Source: JAHEFT01 sp963766195
GTDB lineage: Bacteria; Pseudomonadota; Gammaproteobacteria; Xanthomonadales; SZUA-36
NCBI GenBank assembly: GCA_963766195.1
Contig: CAVXYY010000001.1
Coordinates: 310,001-374,000, forward strand
Direction of reading: 5' to 3'
DNA: 64,000 nt
Shown: positions 43,265 to 52,798 of the stretch, piece by piece
Layout: every line of letters begins with the position of its first letter
How positions within the stretch are numbered: position 1 is the first letter of the stretch
Notes under the pieces: model-generated
Database searches by the model: none
Told to the model about the DNA's origin: nothing
What the model saw: the letters and a program-made list of their open reading frames with translations, nothing else
Program-made: the position numbers and the translations under genes

Positions 43265-44021
43265 AGTCCATGATCAGGGGGGCATGGTCGGAGAAGCGCT
43301 GATCCTTGTAGATTTCGGCACGCGTCGCCTTCGAGGCCAGTGCGGGGGTCGTTACCTGGTAATCGATGCGCCACCCGGTGTTGTTGGCCCAGGCCTGCCC
43401 GCGGTTCGACCACCACGTATACTGCTCTTCCCGTGGATCGACGACACGAAAAGCATCCGTCATCCCGACTTCGCCGAACACCTCGTCCAGCCAGGCGCGC
43501 TCTTCGGGCAGAAAACCGGAATTCTTCAGGTTGCCCCGCCAGTTCTTGATATCAATATTCTTGTGCGCGATATTCCAGTCGCCGCAAATCACGTAGTGGC
43601 GGCCATCCCGGGCCCACTCCGCCAACCGGGGCTGCAGGTAGTCCATGCATTCGTACTTGACCTGCTGACGTTCCTCTTTCGAGGACCCGGAAGGCAGGTA
43701 GATCGAGATGACCGAAAGCCCGGCAAAATCCGCCTGCAGCCATCGCCCCTCGCTGTCCATCACGTCCCATCCCAGGCCGTAGTGAACGCGGTCGGGTTGA
43801 TGCCGGGTATAAATGGCCACCCCGCTGTAACCTTTCTTCAGCGCGTCGTGATAGTAAACATGGTAACCCGGCGGAAAGAAATGCCGGTCCACCAGTTGCT
43901 CGTGTTGCGCCTTGGTCTCCTGGACACAAATGACGTCGGCGTCCTGCCGGTTCATCCATTCAAAAAAGCCCTTGCTGGCGGCGGACCGGATGCCGTTGGC
44001 GTTCAGGGTGATAATCCGCAT
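43236..44021 (-). CDS. xth: Exodeoxyribonuclease III in the Crc position
   Basis: A 261-residue ExoIII/AP-endonuclease-family protein. Catalytic residues are kept: Asn/Glu in LNANGIRSA and CVQETKAQ, GDWNIAHKNIDIKNW, and SDHAPLIMDYDF. It is divergent from pyrE, the location of crc in Pseudomonas. It shares with Crc the LQADFAGLSVISIYLPSGSS and GFLPEERAWLDEVFG stretches. Pseudomonas Crc has lost nuclease residues and acts with Hfq in catabolite repression. Here repair of abasic sites is the safe assignment, and a regulatory role is only possible. Confidence 0.9.
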   Translation of the reverse strand: MRIITLNANGIRSAASKGFFEWMNRQDADVICVQETKAQHEQLVDRHFFPPGYHVYYHDALKKGYSGVAIYTRHQPDRVHYGLGWDVMDSEGRWLQADFAGLSVISIYLPSGSSKEERQQVKYECMDYLQPRLAEWARDGRHYVICGDWNIAHKNIDIKNWRGNLKNSGFLPEERAWLDEVFGEVGMTDAFRVVDPREEQYTWWSNRGQAWANNTGWRIDYQVTTPALASKATRAEIYKDQRFSDHAPLIMDYDFEFPGRE

Positions 44022-44141
44022 CTTTGGCTTTGCTCCGGAAAGGTCGATACTTCAGCGAGCCAGCATAGCAAAACGTTGCGGCCGATTGGCACGGATTTTT
44101 TATTCTTGCCCGCTTTTTTGGCATACTGGGGAGCCTTTGGA

Positions 44142-44795
44142 ATGGATTCTATAGTGAAAGACTACAAACGCAGGTTTTTCGAACTCGCCCTGAACAAGGG
44201 AAACCTCAGCTTCGGCAGCTTCACGCTCAAATCCGGGCGCGTCAGTCCGTACTTTTTCAATGCCGGCGGATTCGACGACGGGGCGTCCCTGGGTGAGCTG
44301 GGACGTTGCTACGCCGAAGCGATACTCGAATCGGAAATTGAATTTGACATGTTGTTCGGGCCGGCCTACAAAGGCATCCCGCTGGCCGCAGCCACAGCGG
44401 TTGCGCTTTATGATCACCATGGCAGGAACGTGCCGTACGCATTCAATCGCAAGGAAGCCAAGGACCATGGCGAAGGGGGAACCATCGTTGGCGCACGGCT
44501 GCGCGGAAAAGTGCTGGTGATCGACGACGTGATTTCTGCCGGGACTTCGGTCCGGGAATCCATTTCCATCATCAGGGCAGCCCGGGCGGATACGGCCGGG
44601 ATCGCCATTGCCCTTGACCGCCAGGAGCGGGGCAGCGGCGAACTGTCCGCGGCCCAACAGGTCCAAAGTGAATACGGGATACCCTGTTTATCGATAGCAG
44701 GACTGGATGACCTGATCCGTTTCCTGGAGTCGAAATCAATCAAAAACATTGATCTGAACGCCATTCAGAAATATCGGGAAAACTATGGAACTTAA
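44142..44795 (+). CDS. pyrE: Orotate phosphoribosyltransferase
   Basis: A 217-residue enzyme that joins orotate to PRPP in pyrimidine synthesis. It has LKSGRVSPYFFNAGGF, the orotate site GPAYKGIPLAAATAVAL, the flexible-loop KEAKDHGEGG, and the PRPP motif VLVIDDVISAGTSVRES. The ATG at 44142 has GGGGAG upstream; a GTG at 44154 is a weaker alternative. The open frame continues far upstream opposite the exonuclease gene, but that stretch is antisense shadow. It overlaps the next gene by 11 bp. Confidence 0.94.
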   Translation: MDSIVKDYKRRFFELALNKGNLSFGSFTLKSGRVSPYFFNAGGFDDGASLGELGRCYAEAILESEIEFDMLFGPAYKGIPLAAATAVALYDHHGRNVPYAFNRKEAKDHGEGGTIVGARLRGKVLVIDDVISAGTSVRESISIIRAARADTAGIAIALDRQERGSGELSAAQQVQSEYGIPCLSIAGLDDLIRFLESKSIKNIDLNAIQKYRENYGT

Positions 44796-45474
44796 TCATC
44801 GAATCATCATTATTTCACTACTGGCCGCAGGAGTGATGACGGCAGGCGCCGCAGGCGCCGCCGAAGTCTACCGCTGGGTAGATGAAAACGGAGAAGTTCA
44901 TTACAGCGAGTCACTGCCGCCCGATTTCAAGGAAAAAGGCCACGATGTGCTCAATTCCAGCGGGCTGGTCATCGACGAGGACGTCAGCCAGACACCGCCG
45001 CCGCCACCGGAACCCACGCCGGAAGATAAAAAGGAGCTTCCCAGGGACAAATCCGGCCTGCCCCGGCCCAAGGCACTGTATTCCGAAGCCGAACTGCAAC
45101 GCCGGATGGACAATTTCCTGATGCTCCGCTACGACTCGGAACAGGAGATCACTGATGCGATGAACGTTGAAATCAAGCAGCTTGAGTACGACCGGCGGCT
45201 GCTTCAAACCACCCGGGCCAGCATGATTGATTCGTTCCAGGGTGAAATCAGGGAGGCCGCCAACCAGCAAAGAGCCGGCCAACAGGTGTCTGAAAAAGTA
45301 TCCAAAGACCTCAACCAGCTGCAATCGAGACTGGCGGAAAACCTGCAGTCCCTCAATGCGCTGGAACAGCGTGAATTATCCATCCATGCGGAATTTGACA
45401 AGCAGTTGGTCCGTTATCGCTTCCTGCAGGAAGAGTGGGACGGTGATGAGTCCGGGGGCGAAACCGGCCAGTGA
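44785..45474 (+). CDS. DUF4124 domain periplasmic protein
   Basis: A 229-residue secreted protein. It has a signal peptide (IIIISLLAAGVMTAGAAGAA), the DUF4124 motif EVYRWVDENGEVHYSESLP, a proline-rich spacer, and a coiled coil (about residues 95-215, many Gln, Glu, Arg). DUF4124 resembles part of a penicillin-binding-protein activator fold; its function is unknown. It starts inside the last codons of pyrE. Confidence 0.82.
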   Translation: MELNHRIIIISLLAAGVMTAGAAGAAEVYRWVDENGEVHYSESLPPDFKEKGHDVLNSSGLVIDEDVSQTPPPPPEPTPEDKKELPRDKSGLPRPKALYSEAELQRRMDNFLMLRYDSEQEITDAMNVEIKQLEYDRRLLQTTRASMIDSFQGEIREAANQQRAGQQVSEKVSKDLNQLQSRLAENLQSLNALEQRELSIHAEFDKQLVRYRFLQEEWDGDESGGETGQ

Positions 45475-45513
45475 TTCAAATAGAGTGAACAGGCCAATTG
45501 AGAACGCTCCCTA

Positions 45514-46278
45514 GTGTACACGCGCTGCACAGGCTGCCACACGGCCCACCCGGTCAACGCCCGCCTGTTGGCCCAGGGTGGTGGCAAGTTTCGTTGCGGG
45601 AAGTGCCAGAAAGTCGGTAACGCTCTTGAAGCCCTGTTCGATGAATGGCCCGGCGCCGGCGAGCGGCCGCCAACTGCCGGAGATTTACCGGTCCTCGGAC
45701 TGACGATTGACCTGGAACAGGCGCGCAAATCGAGGCAGGATCCGGACCCTGCGGAAGCGGCCGATGACCCTGACGCCCTGGCAGAAGGTTCCGCAAAAAC
45801 CCGGGGCCGGCTGGTGCGGTTTTCCTGGATCCTCATCGCCGTTGTCGTTGCTTTGATCGGCGTGGCGGAATACGCGGAGTTCCGGGGAAAACCCCTTGCC
45901 AGCCAGCCGTTGATCGACTCGGTGTTGACCCGGGTCGGCATCAGGGAGCCGGTGCCAGCACCCGTTTTCAGGGATCTGGACCAGATCCAACTGGTCAGCC
46001 GGGAGCTCATCAGCCATCCGTTCAAGGACGGCAGGTTGCAACTCACGGCAACCATCGTCAACCGGGCGCAACAATCCCAACCCTTCCCCGAACTCGAAGT
46101 GCTCCTGCTCGATCCCGGCGGTGAGGTGGTTAGCGAGGCCCGATTCAGCCCTTCTGATTACCTGGCGGCCGGCACACCGGCAAACTCGTTGATGACTCCT
46201 GAGGCTTTTCTGCCCCTGGTCCTGGAGCTACCCGACCCGGGACGCCAGGCTGTCGGTTTCGAGTTGAAATTTCATTGA
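45514..46278 (+). CDS. MJ0042 zinc-ribbon / DUF3426 membrane protein
   Basis: A 254-residue protein starting with GTG. The N-terminal zinc ribbon has two pairs of cysteines (TRCTGCHTAHPV and FRCGKCQKVG). A single membrane helix follows near residues 105-125 (FSWILIAVVVALIGVAEYA), then an extracytoplasmic DUF3426 domain (LQLTATIVNRAQQSQPFPEL, PEAFLPLVLELPDPG). Such genes are commonly found before fis and prmA-dusB in Gammaproteobacteria, although dusB is not present here. Confidence 0.85.
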   Translation: MYTRCTGCHTAHPVNARLLAQGGGKFRCGKCQKVGNALEALFDEWPGAGERPPTAGDLPVLGLTIDLEQARKSRQDPDPAEAADDPDALAEGSAKTRGRLVRFSWILIAVVVALIGVAEYAEFRGKPLASQPLIDSVLTRVGIREPVPAPVFRDLDQIQLVSRELISHPFKDGRLQLTATIVNRAQQSQPFPELEVLLLDPGGEVVSEARFSPSDYLAAGTPANSLMTPEAFLPLVLELPDPGRQAVGFELKFH

Positions 46279-46362
46279 TCTGACGACGCAAATTACCCGG
46301 CTGTTGTGGTAGGGTATCAGGCTCGAATCCCGCTGAAAAATACAGGTCGAAATGCAAAACCG

Positions 46363-46650
46363 ATGACCATGGAAGACAATGAAAAGCCTGCCATAGAAGC
46401 AGACCTGCCGACGCCCCTGAGAAAGAACGTACAGGACGCCATCCGCCGATACCTGGATGATATGGGCCATTCTCAACCCGAGTCCCTCTATCGCACCCTG
46501 ATGGCCCAGGTCGAGCCTCCACTGATTGAGGAAGTTCTGCGTTTTACCCAGGGTAATCAGTCCAGAACGGCTAAAATCCTGGGCATGACGCGCAACACGC
46601 TGAGAACGAAACTCAACCGTTACGACATTCCCATAAGGAATGGAAAGTAA
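46363..46650 (+). CDS. fis: Fis family nucleoid-associated regulator
   Basis: A 95-residue DNA-binding protein (E. coli Fis: 98). The C-terminal helix-turn-helix QGNQSRTAKILGMTRNTLRT is nearly canonical, and PLIEEVLRFTQGN precedes it. Fis bends DNA, and adjusts rRNA transcription and recombination in growth-phase-dependent fashion. The ATG at 46363 and one two codons later are both possible. It is followed 12 bp later by purH, the fis-purH-purD order found in Pseudomonas. Confidence 0.92.
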   Translation: MTMEDNEKPAIEADLPTPLRKNVQDAIRRYLDDMGHSQPESLYRTLMAQVEPPLIEEVLRFTQGNQSRTAKILGMTRNTLRTKLNRYDIPIRNGK

Positions 46651-46662
46651 TGACAGGGAAAC

Positions 46663-48237
46663 ATGAATACGACATCTGATTCTTTCACTGCGCTGGCATT
46701 GATCAGCGTTTCGGACAAGTCCGGTATCATTGAATTTGCCAGCAGACTGGTTGAAATGGGCTACGGCCTGCTGAGCACGGGCGGCACCGCGCACGCGTTG
46801 GCAGACGCCGGCTTACCCGTCACCGAGGTATCCGATTACACCGGCTCACCGGAAATCATGGGCGGTCGGGTCAAGACACTGCACCCTCGGATACACGGTG
46901 GATTGCTGGGTCGTGAAGGGATCGATGACGCGGTCATGAACGCTCAGGATATTCCCCGTATCGACATGGCTGTGATCAACCTGTATCCGTTCGAATCGGT
47001 GACCGCAAAAGCCGGGTGCAGCTTCGAAGACGCGATCGAAAACATCGATATTGGCGGACCGGCCATGGTGCGTTCGGCGGCCAAGAATTTTGAAGCGGTA
47101 GCCGTCGTCACCAGCCCTGACCAATACGATGATGTGCTGGCAAAACTGGCGGCCGGCGGTGGAAAACTGGACCGGAAAACCCGCTACGAACTGGCCGTTG
47201 CAGCATTCAACCGGGTCGCTCAGTATGACGACGCGATCAGCACCTACCTGTCGGCCAGGACGCTCGATGGCACGACGTCCCCATTCCCGGATCAGGCCAA
47301 TGCGAGCTACATCAAGGTTGCCGACCTGCGTTACGGTGAAAACCCGCACCAGCAGGCCGCCTGGTACCGCGACCCGAACGCAGCCGCGGGCAGCCTGGCC
47401 ACGGCGCAACAGCACCAGGGTAAAGAACTCTCGTACAACAACATTGCGGACGCCGATGCCGCCTGGGAATGCGTGCGCCAGTTCGATGACACCGCCTGCG
47501 CCATCATCAAGCATGCCAATCCGTGCGGTGTCGCCGTTGCGGGCAGCGCCGGCGCGGCGTATGACCTGGCATTCGCCACCGACCCGACTTCCGCTTTCGG
47601 CGGCATCATCGCGTTTAACCGGCCGCTGGACGAAGCCACCGCCGCGGCCATTATCGACCGGCAGTTCCTGGAAGTCCTGATTGCACCGGCCTTTGATGAA
47701 CCGGCCCTTGCATTGCTGGCCGCGAAGAAAAATGTTCGCGTGCTCGAGATCCCGGCGGGCAAACCGTCGACGCAACAATCGTTCAAGCGTATCGACAGTG
47801 GATTGCTGATCCAGACCTCTGACCTGGACCCCGTGTCCCGGGAAAACTGCACGGTCGTCTCCCGGAGGCAGCCGGACGGGCAGCAGTGGCGCGACCTGCT
47901 GTTTGCATGGAAAGTGGCGCGGATGGTGAAGTCCAACGCGATTGTTTATGCTGCGGGCGGACGCACCGTCGGCATTGGCGCCGGCCAGATGAGCCGGGTC
48001 GACTCGGCCCGTATCGGGCGCTGGAAAGCAGAAGACGCCGGCCTGCCGATCAAGGGCGCGGTCATGGCGTCAGACGCGTTCTTCCCGTTCCGGGACGGTA
48101 TCGACACCGCCGGGGAAGCGGGAATTGCCGCGGTCATCCAGCCGGGCGGGTCGATGCGCGACGAGGAAGTGATCGCAGCGGCCGATGAACACGACATGGC
48201 GATGGTGTTTACCGGCATCCGCCATTTCAGGCATTGA
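46663..48237 (+). CDS. purH: Bifunctional AICAR transformylase / IMP cyclohydrolase
   Basis: A 524-residue enzyme for the last two steps of IMP synthesis. The N-terminal cyclohydrolase part shows LISVSDKSGIIEFASRLVEM, LLSTGGTAHALADAG, GGRVKTLHPRIHGGLLGR and VAVVTSPDQYDDVL. The transformylase half has LRYGENPHQQAAWYRD, AIIKHANPCGVAV, DPTSAFGGIIAFNRPLD, KSNAIVYA and ASDAFFPFRDGIDTA. The C-terminus GIRHFRH is typical. It is immediately after fis. Confidence 0.95.
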   Translation: MNTTSDSFTALALISVSDKSGIIEFASRLVEMGYGLLSTGGTAHALADAGLPVTEVSDYTGSPEIMGGRVKTLHPRIHGGLLGREGIDDAVMNAQDIPRIDMAVINLYPFESVTAKAGCSFEDAIENIDIGGPAMVRSAAKNFEAVAVVTSPDQYDDVLAKLAAGGGKLDRKTRYELAVAAFNRVAQYDDAISTYLSARTLDGTTSPFPDQANASYIKVADLRYGENPHQQAAWYRDPNAAAGSLATAQQHQGKELSYNNIADADAAWECVRQFDDTACAIIKHANPCGVAVAGSAGAAYDLAFATDPTSAFGGIIAFNRPLDEATAAAIIDRQFLEVLIAPAFDEPALALLAAKKNVRVLEIPAGKPSTQQSFKRIDSGLLIQTSDLDPVSRENCTVVSRRQPDGQQWRDLLFAWKVARMVKSNAIVYAAGGRTVGIGAGQMSRVDSARIGRWKAEDAGLPIKGAVMASDAFFPFRDGIDTAGEAGIAAVIQPGGSMRDEEVIAAADEHDMAMVFTGIRHFRH

Positions 48238-48246
48238 CCGAAATGT

Positions 48247-48293
48247 GTAGGAGGCCGCCATGCGGCCGAATCGCGGCCATGGGCCGCTCCAAC
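48247..48293. repeat. REP-type palindrome between purH and purD
   Basis: GTAGGAGGCCGCCATGCGGCC on the left is mirrored by GGCCATGGGCCGCTCC on the right with TCGC between. It belongs to the window-wide REP family and splits the purHD transcript, which might lower purD expression relative to purH. Confidence 0.8.
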
Positions 48294-48313
48294 ATTACAG
48301 GTGTTAACACAAC

Positions 48314-49613
48314 ATGAAGGTACTGGTTATAGGCAGCGGCGGCAGGGAACATGCGCTGGCCTGGCAGGCGGCCCGTTCCGCTGACGTCGAACAGGTTTTC
48401 GTCGCACCCGGAAACGCGGGTACGGCGGCGGAGCCCGGTGTGGAAAATGTCCCGATCGCCGCCAGCGACTTCGACGGCCTGCTGGAATTTGCCCGCGAAC
48501 GCGGCGTTGACCTGACCATTGTCGGGCCGGAAGACCCGCTGGTTGGCGGCATCGTCGACCGCTTCAGCGAAGCAGGCCTGGCGTGTTTCGGCCCCACGGC
48601 GGCGGCGGCGCAACTGGAGGGTTCCAAGTCTTTCGCCAAGGAATTCATGTCCCGGCACGGCATTCCGACTGCCGCATGGGGTAAATTCACCGAAGTCGGC
48701 CCCGCCGTTGAGTTCATCCGTAAACAGGGTGCACCGATCGTGGTCAAAGCCGACGGACTGGCTGCCGGAAAAGGCGTGATCGTGGCCAGTACAACCGCGC
48801 AAGCCGAGGCCGCCGTGCGGGACATGCTGGCCGGCAACGCGTTCGGAGAGGCCGGACACCTCGTCGTCATCGAGGAATTCCTGGTGGGCGAGGAAGCGAG
48901 CTTCATCGTGATGGCCGACGGCAAAAATATCCTTGAACTGGCCACTTCACAGGACCACAAAGCCAGGGATAATGGTGATACCGGCCCGAATACCGGCGGA
49001 ATGGGGGCCTATTCACCCGCCCCGGTGGTCGATGATGCCATGCACCGCCGCGTGATGAACGAAGTGATCCGCCCGACCATTGAAGGCATGGCTGCCGACG
49101 GCGCTCCATTTACCGGGTTTCTTTATGCAGGCCTGATGATTTCCCCCGAGGGCGACCCGAAAGTCCTCGAGTACAACGTCCGTTTTGGCGACCCCGAAAC
49201 CCAGCCAATACTGATGAGGCTGAAGTCCAGCCTCCCGGCCCTGTGCCTTGCCGCTGTGCGGGGGCAACTCGACCGCCAGCAGGCTGCCTGGGACCCGCGC
49301 GCCTGCCTGGGCGTGGTCATGGCGGCCGGCGGCTACCCCGGGGCCTATCAGAAGGGGCATCTTGATCAGCGGCCTGGACAATGCTTTTCCGCCACACGTA
49401 AAAGTATTCCACGCCGGCACAACGCTGTCTGAACAGGGTGTCGTCACTTCCGGCGGAAGAGTATTGTGCGTCTGCGCACTGGGCGACAACGTGACAGAGG
49501 CACAATCTGAAGCTTACCGCGCCTGTCAGAAAATCCACTGGGAAGGCGCCTTCACCCGAAGCGACATCGGATACCGAGCTATCGATCGCGAAAAGGATAA
49601 CGAGATTGCCTAA
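48314..49613 (+). CDS. purD: Phosphoribosylamine-glycine ligase, apparent 1-bp frameshift
   Basis: ATP-grasp enzyme of purine synthesis that joins glycine to phosphoribosylamine. It begins MKVLVIGSGGREHALAWQ and includes FAKEFMSRHGIPTA, KADGLAAGKGVIVA, TGPNTGGMGAYSPAP and EYNVRFGDPETQPIL. The last 80 or so codons (ISGLDNAFPPHVKVFHAGT, RVLCVCALGDN) are in another frame. One extra base near 49361-49370 in GAYQKGHL explains this. With it removed the protein has about 432 residues, the family's length. Confidence 0.92.
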
Positions 49614-49716
49614 ATGTGCAGCCCCGGTTGGCGCAGCCAGAGGGGCTGCCAGATTTATGCCGCCGAGCGCAGCCGCCTTCCGGCAACGCCGGAAGCAGGG
49701 AAGCAAGGCACCTTAG

Positions 49717-51895
49717 ATGGATGTCTCCCACCTGCTGGACGAACTCAACGAAGCACAGCGTGAAGCGGTAACAGCGCCGGACCGGCACGTGCTGGTGCTG
49801 GCAGGTGCCGGCAGCGGCAAAACCCGCGTCCTGGTGCACCGGCTGGCATGGCTGATCCAGGTCGACCACGTCTCGCCGCTGGGTGTGCTCGCGGTCACCT
49901 TCACCAACAAGGCCGCCGGTGAAATGCGCGAGCGTGCCGGAAACCTGCTGCGGGTCTCAACGCGCCCCCTGTGGATCGGCACATTTCACGGCATTGCCCA
50001 CCGCCTGCTGAGGATGCACTGGAAGGAGGCCGGGCTACCCGAGGAATTCCAGATCCTGGATTCCGAAGACCAGCAACGGCTGCTCAGGCGCATCATTCGG
50101 GACGAAGGCATGGACGAGGCGCACTGGCCGGCGCGCCAGGCCCAGTGGTTCATCAATGCCCGGAAGGACGAAGGGGAGCGGCCCGGACACATCGAGCACC
50201 TCGATCACCCGGTAACAGCAACCTGGGTGCACATTTACCAGCGATACCAGGAGTACTGCAGCCGCGGGGGCCTGGTGGATTTCGCGGAGCTGCTGCTGCG
50301 CGCGCATGAACTCTGGCTGGAAAACCCTGCCCTGCTCGATCACTACCGGAAGCGCCTGCGGCACGTACTGGTTGATGAATTCCAGGACACCAACGCGATC
50401 CAGTACGCGTGGATTCGCATGCTGGCCGGCAATACCGGCCGGGTCTTCGTGGTCGGTGACGACGACCAGTCCATTTACGGCTGGCGCGGCGCGCGGGTGG
50501 AAAATGTCCGCCAATTCGTCAAAGACTTTCCGGACGTTCTCACGGTGCGGCTGGAACAGAACTACCGGTCAACCGGCAACATACTCGAAGCCGCCAATGG
50601 CTTGATCGCGCATAACCAGTCGCGCATGGGTAAAAACCTGTGGACCGAGGGCGAGAGCGGAAAGCTGATCCAGCTCTACACCGCGTTCAACGAGCAGGAC
50701 GAAGCGCGCTTCGTCGTGGACCAGGTCCAGCAGTGGCTGGACAGCGGGCGCCGCGCAGATCACGGGGCCATCCTGTACCGCACGACGGCACAGTCACGGC
50801 TGTTCGAAGAATACCTGCTGCGCGCCAACATTCCGTACCGGGTTTACGGTGGCCAGCGATTCTTCGAGCGGACCGAAGTAAAGGATGCCCTCGCCTACCT
50901 CAGGCTGGTGCACAACCCCAACGATGACGCCGCGCTGGAGCGCGTGATCAACAAGCCGGCGCGGGCAATCGGGGAAAAGACCGTTTCCATGCTGCGCCTG
51001 CAGGCCCGTGAAAGCGGCCTTTCCCTGTGGCAGACGGCCCATCTGTGCATCTCGCAGGGCACTTTCGCCGCGCGGGCAGGGACCGCGGTATCCGCGTTCA
51101 TCCTGCTGATCGAAAACATGCGGGAACGGATGAAGGACTGGACCCTGGGCAACCAGATGCAGGGCGTGATCGATGACAGCAACCTGGCGGCCCATTATGA
51201 GAAGGAACCGCAGGAGCGGATGGAAACGCGGTTCGAGAACCTGCGCGAACTGGCCAATGCCGCGGACGCCTTCATCATTCCGCAGGAGGATGCGGACGCC
51301 GGTATGACGGACCTCCAGTCTTTTCTCAGCCACGCGGCGCTGGAGGCCGGGGAGACCCAGGGCGAAAAATGGGACGATTGCGTGCAGTTGATGACGCTGC
51401 ATTCCGCCAAGGGCCTGGAATTTCCGCTGGTTTTCCTGGTCGGCATGGAAGACGGGCTGTTTCCTCACCAGCGATCGGTGGAAGACGCGGGCGGGCGCCT
51501 CGAGGAAGAGCGGCGTCTCTGTTACGTGGGCATGACACGGGCGCGCGAGCAACTGTTCCTGTGCTACGCCGAAACCCGGCGCATGTTCGGCTCAGACAAT
51601 TATTGCCGGCCGTCGCGGTTCATCGATGAAATGCCCGTGAAATTCCTGGAGGAAATCCGGCCGAGAACCTCCAGCCGCCAGCCCTGGGTTTCCGGCCAGT
51701 TCTTCAAGATCCGCGGGGCTGTCGCAGCAGGAATGGCCTTTCCGGCTGGGGCAGACCGTGGTGCACGCGAAGTTCGGTGAGGGCACCGTTATGGCTTTCG
51801 AGGGATCCGGAGAACACACGCGGGTCCATGTCAATTTCCTCGATGCCGGCGCCAAGTGGCTGGTGCTCGCCTATGCCAAACTCCAGCCGGCTTAG
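49717..51895 (+). CDS. uvrD: DNA helicase II UvrD, C-terminal frameshift
   Basis: Superfamily 1A helicase for nucleotide-excision and mismatch repair. It begins MDVSHLLDELNEAQREAV, as in UvrD. Helicase motifs include LAGAGSGKTRVL (I), TFTNKAAGEM (Ia), VDEFQDTNAIQY (II), GDDDQSIYGWRGA (III), MTLHSAKGLEFPLVFLVG (V) and EERRLCYVGMTRARE (VI). The frame changes near 51685-51715. The new frame continues QQEWPFRLGQTVVHAKFGEG to a TAG at 51893-51895, the normal UvrD tail, for about 725 residues (E. coli: 720). Reading on without the shift would give an odd tail and an earlier stop at 51780. Confidence 0.92.
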
Positions 51896-51907
51896 CCCGT
51901 CATTTCG

Positions 51908-52798
51908 ATGAACCGGCCGCAGGAAATTCAACTGGAAACAAGGCAGGGTCGACTGGCCGGCCTCGGCTGGCGGCTGGCCGGTGCGCCCCGCGTGCTGTGC
52001 CTGCACGGATGGCTGGACAATGCGGCATCGTTCATTCCGCTGGCCCCGCTGCTGAATCGCCTGGACCTGGTGGCCCTGGACCTTCCGGGACACGGACATT
52101 CCGAACACCGGCATTTTTCCACCCGTTACCATTTCATCGACTACCTGTTCAACGTGGATGCTGCACTCGATGCGCTGGGCTGGGACGATTGCCATCTTAT
52201 CGGCCATTCCCTCGGCGCCGCCATATCCTCGGTTTACGCGGCCGGCGCACCAGAGCGGGTCAGCAGCCTGGTTCTGCTCGATTCTATGGGACCGATTTCG
52301 GTAACGCCCGAAAGCTCGGCCGACCGCCTGCGCCGGAGCCTGGTGAAAAACCGGCTTGGCGCAAGCAGGGTTCGGCGTTACGCTTCCATCGATCAGATGG
52401 TCCAGGCCCGCCGCGGCGTAACCGGACTGTCTGAAACCGCAGCCCGCCTGATCTGCGAGCGGGCGGCGCGGCGGGTTGAAGATCATTTTGAGTGGCGCAG
52501 CGATCCCGCCCTGAACTGGGTATCGTCCCTGGTCATGACCGATGAGCAGGCACTGGATTTCATGGGACACATCGAAGCAGCGGTGCTGACCTTCACGGTG
52601 ACCGAGGAATCCCCGTGGTCTTCCCGCGCCAAGCTGGAAGCCCGGCGACAGGTACTGGCCCACGGAAAGCACGTGAGCCTGGAAGGGCATCATCATTTTC
52701 ACATGGACGACCCCGGCGGAATCGCCGAGACTATCCAGGATTTCATCATTGAACACGACCCACAGCAAAGCAGAGAGCCGCATGAGCAAGCCGATTGA
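51908..52798 (+). CDS. Alpha/beta hydrolase
   Basis: A 296-residue hydrolase-fold protein. It has the oxyanion segment LCLHGWLDNAASF, DLPGHGHSEHR, and the nucleophile elbow LIGHSLGAAISS (Ser in GHSLG). An acid follows in the HIEAAVLTF region, and the terminal His is within SLEGHHHFHMDDP. It has no signal peptide and is probably cytoplasmic. Substrate unknown; esterase or epoxide-hydrolase-like activity is possible. It ends inside the start of pyrF (17-bp overlap). Confidence 0.88.
   Translation: MNRPQEIQLETRQGRLAGLGWRLAGAPRVLCLHGWLDNAASFIPLAPLLNRLDLVALDLPGHGHSEHRHFSTRYHFIDYLFNVDAALDALGWDDCHLIGHSLGAAISSVYAAGAPERVSSLVLLDSMGPISVTPESSADRLRRSLVKNRLGASRVRRYASIDQMVQARRGVTGLSETAARLICERAARRVEDHFEWRSDPALNWVSSLVMTDEQALDFMGHIEAAVLTFTVTEESPWSSRAKLEARRQVLAHGKHVSLEGHHHFHMDDPGGIAETIQDFIIEHDPQQSREPHEQAD

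Noticed and set aside
43284..44141. Extension of the pyrE frame over 280 codons upstream
   Set aside because: This part is antisense to the exonuclease gene. PyrE homology begins only at 44142, where a ribosome site is present.
46310..46345. tRNA-like GCTCGAATCCCGC segment before fis
   Set aside because: No acceptor, D-arm or anticodon arm can be built around it.
51686..51780. Unshifted UvrD tail ending at 51780
   Set aside because: It departs from UvrD at once, whereas the next frame continues with the conserved HAKFGEG tail to 51895.
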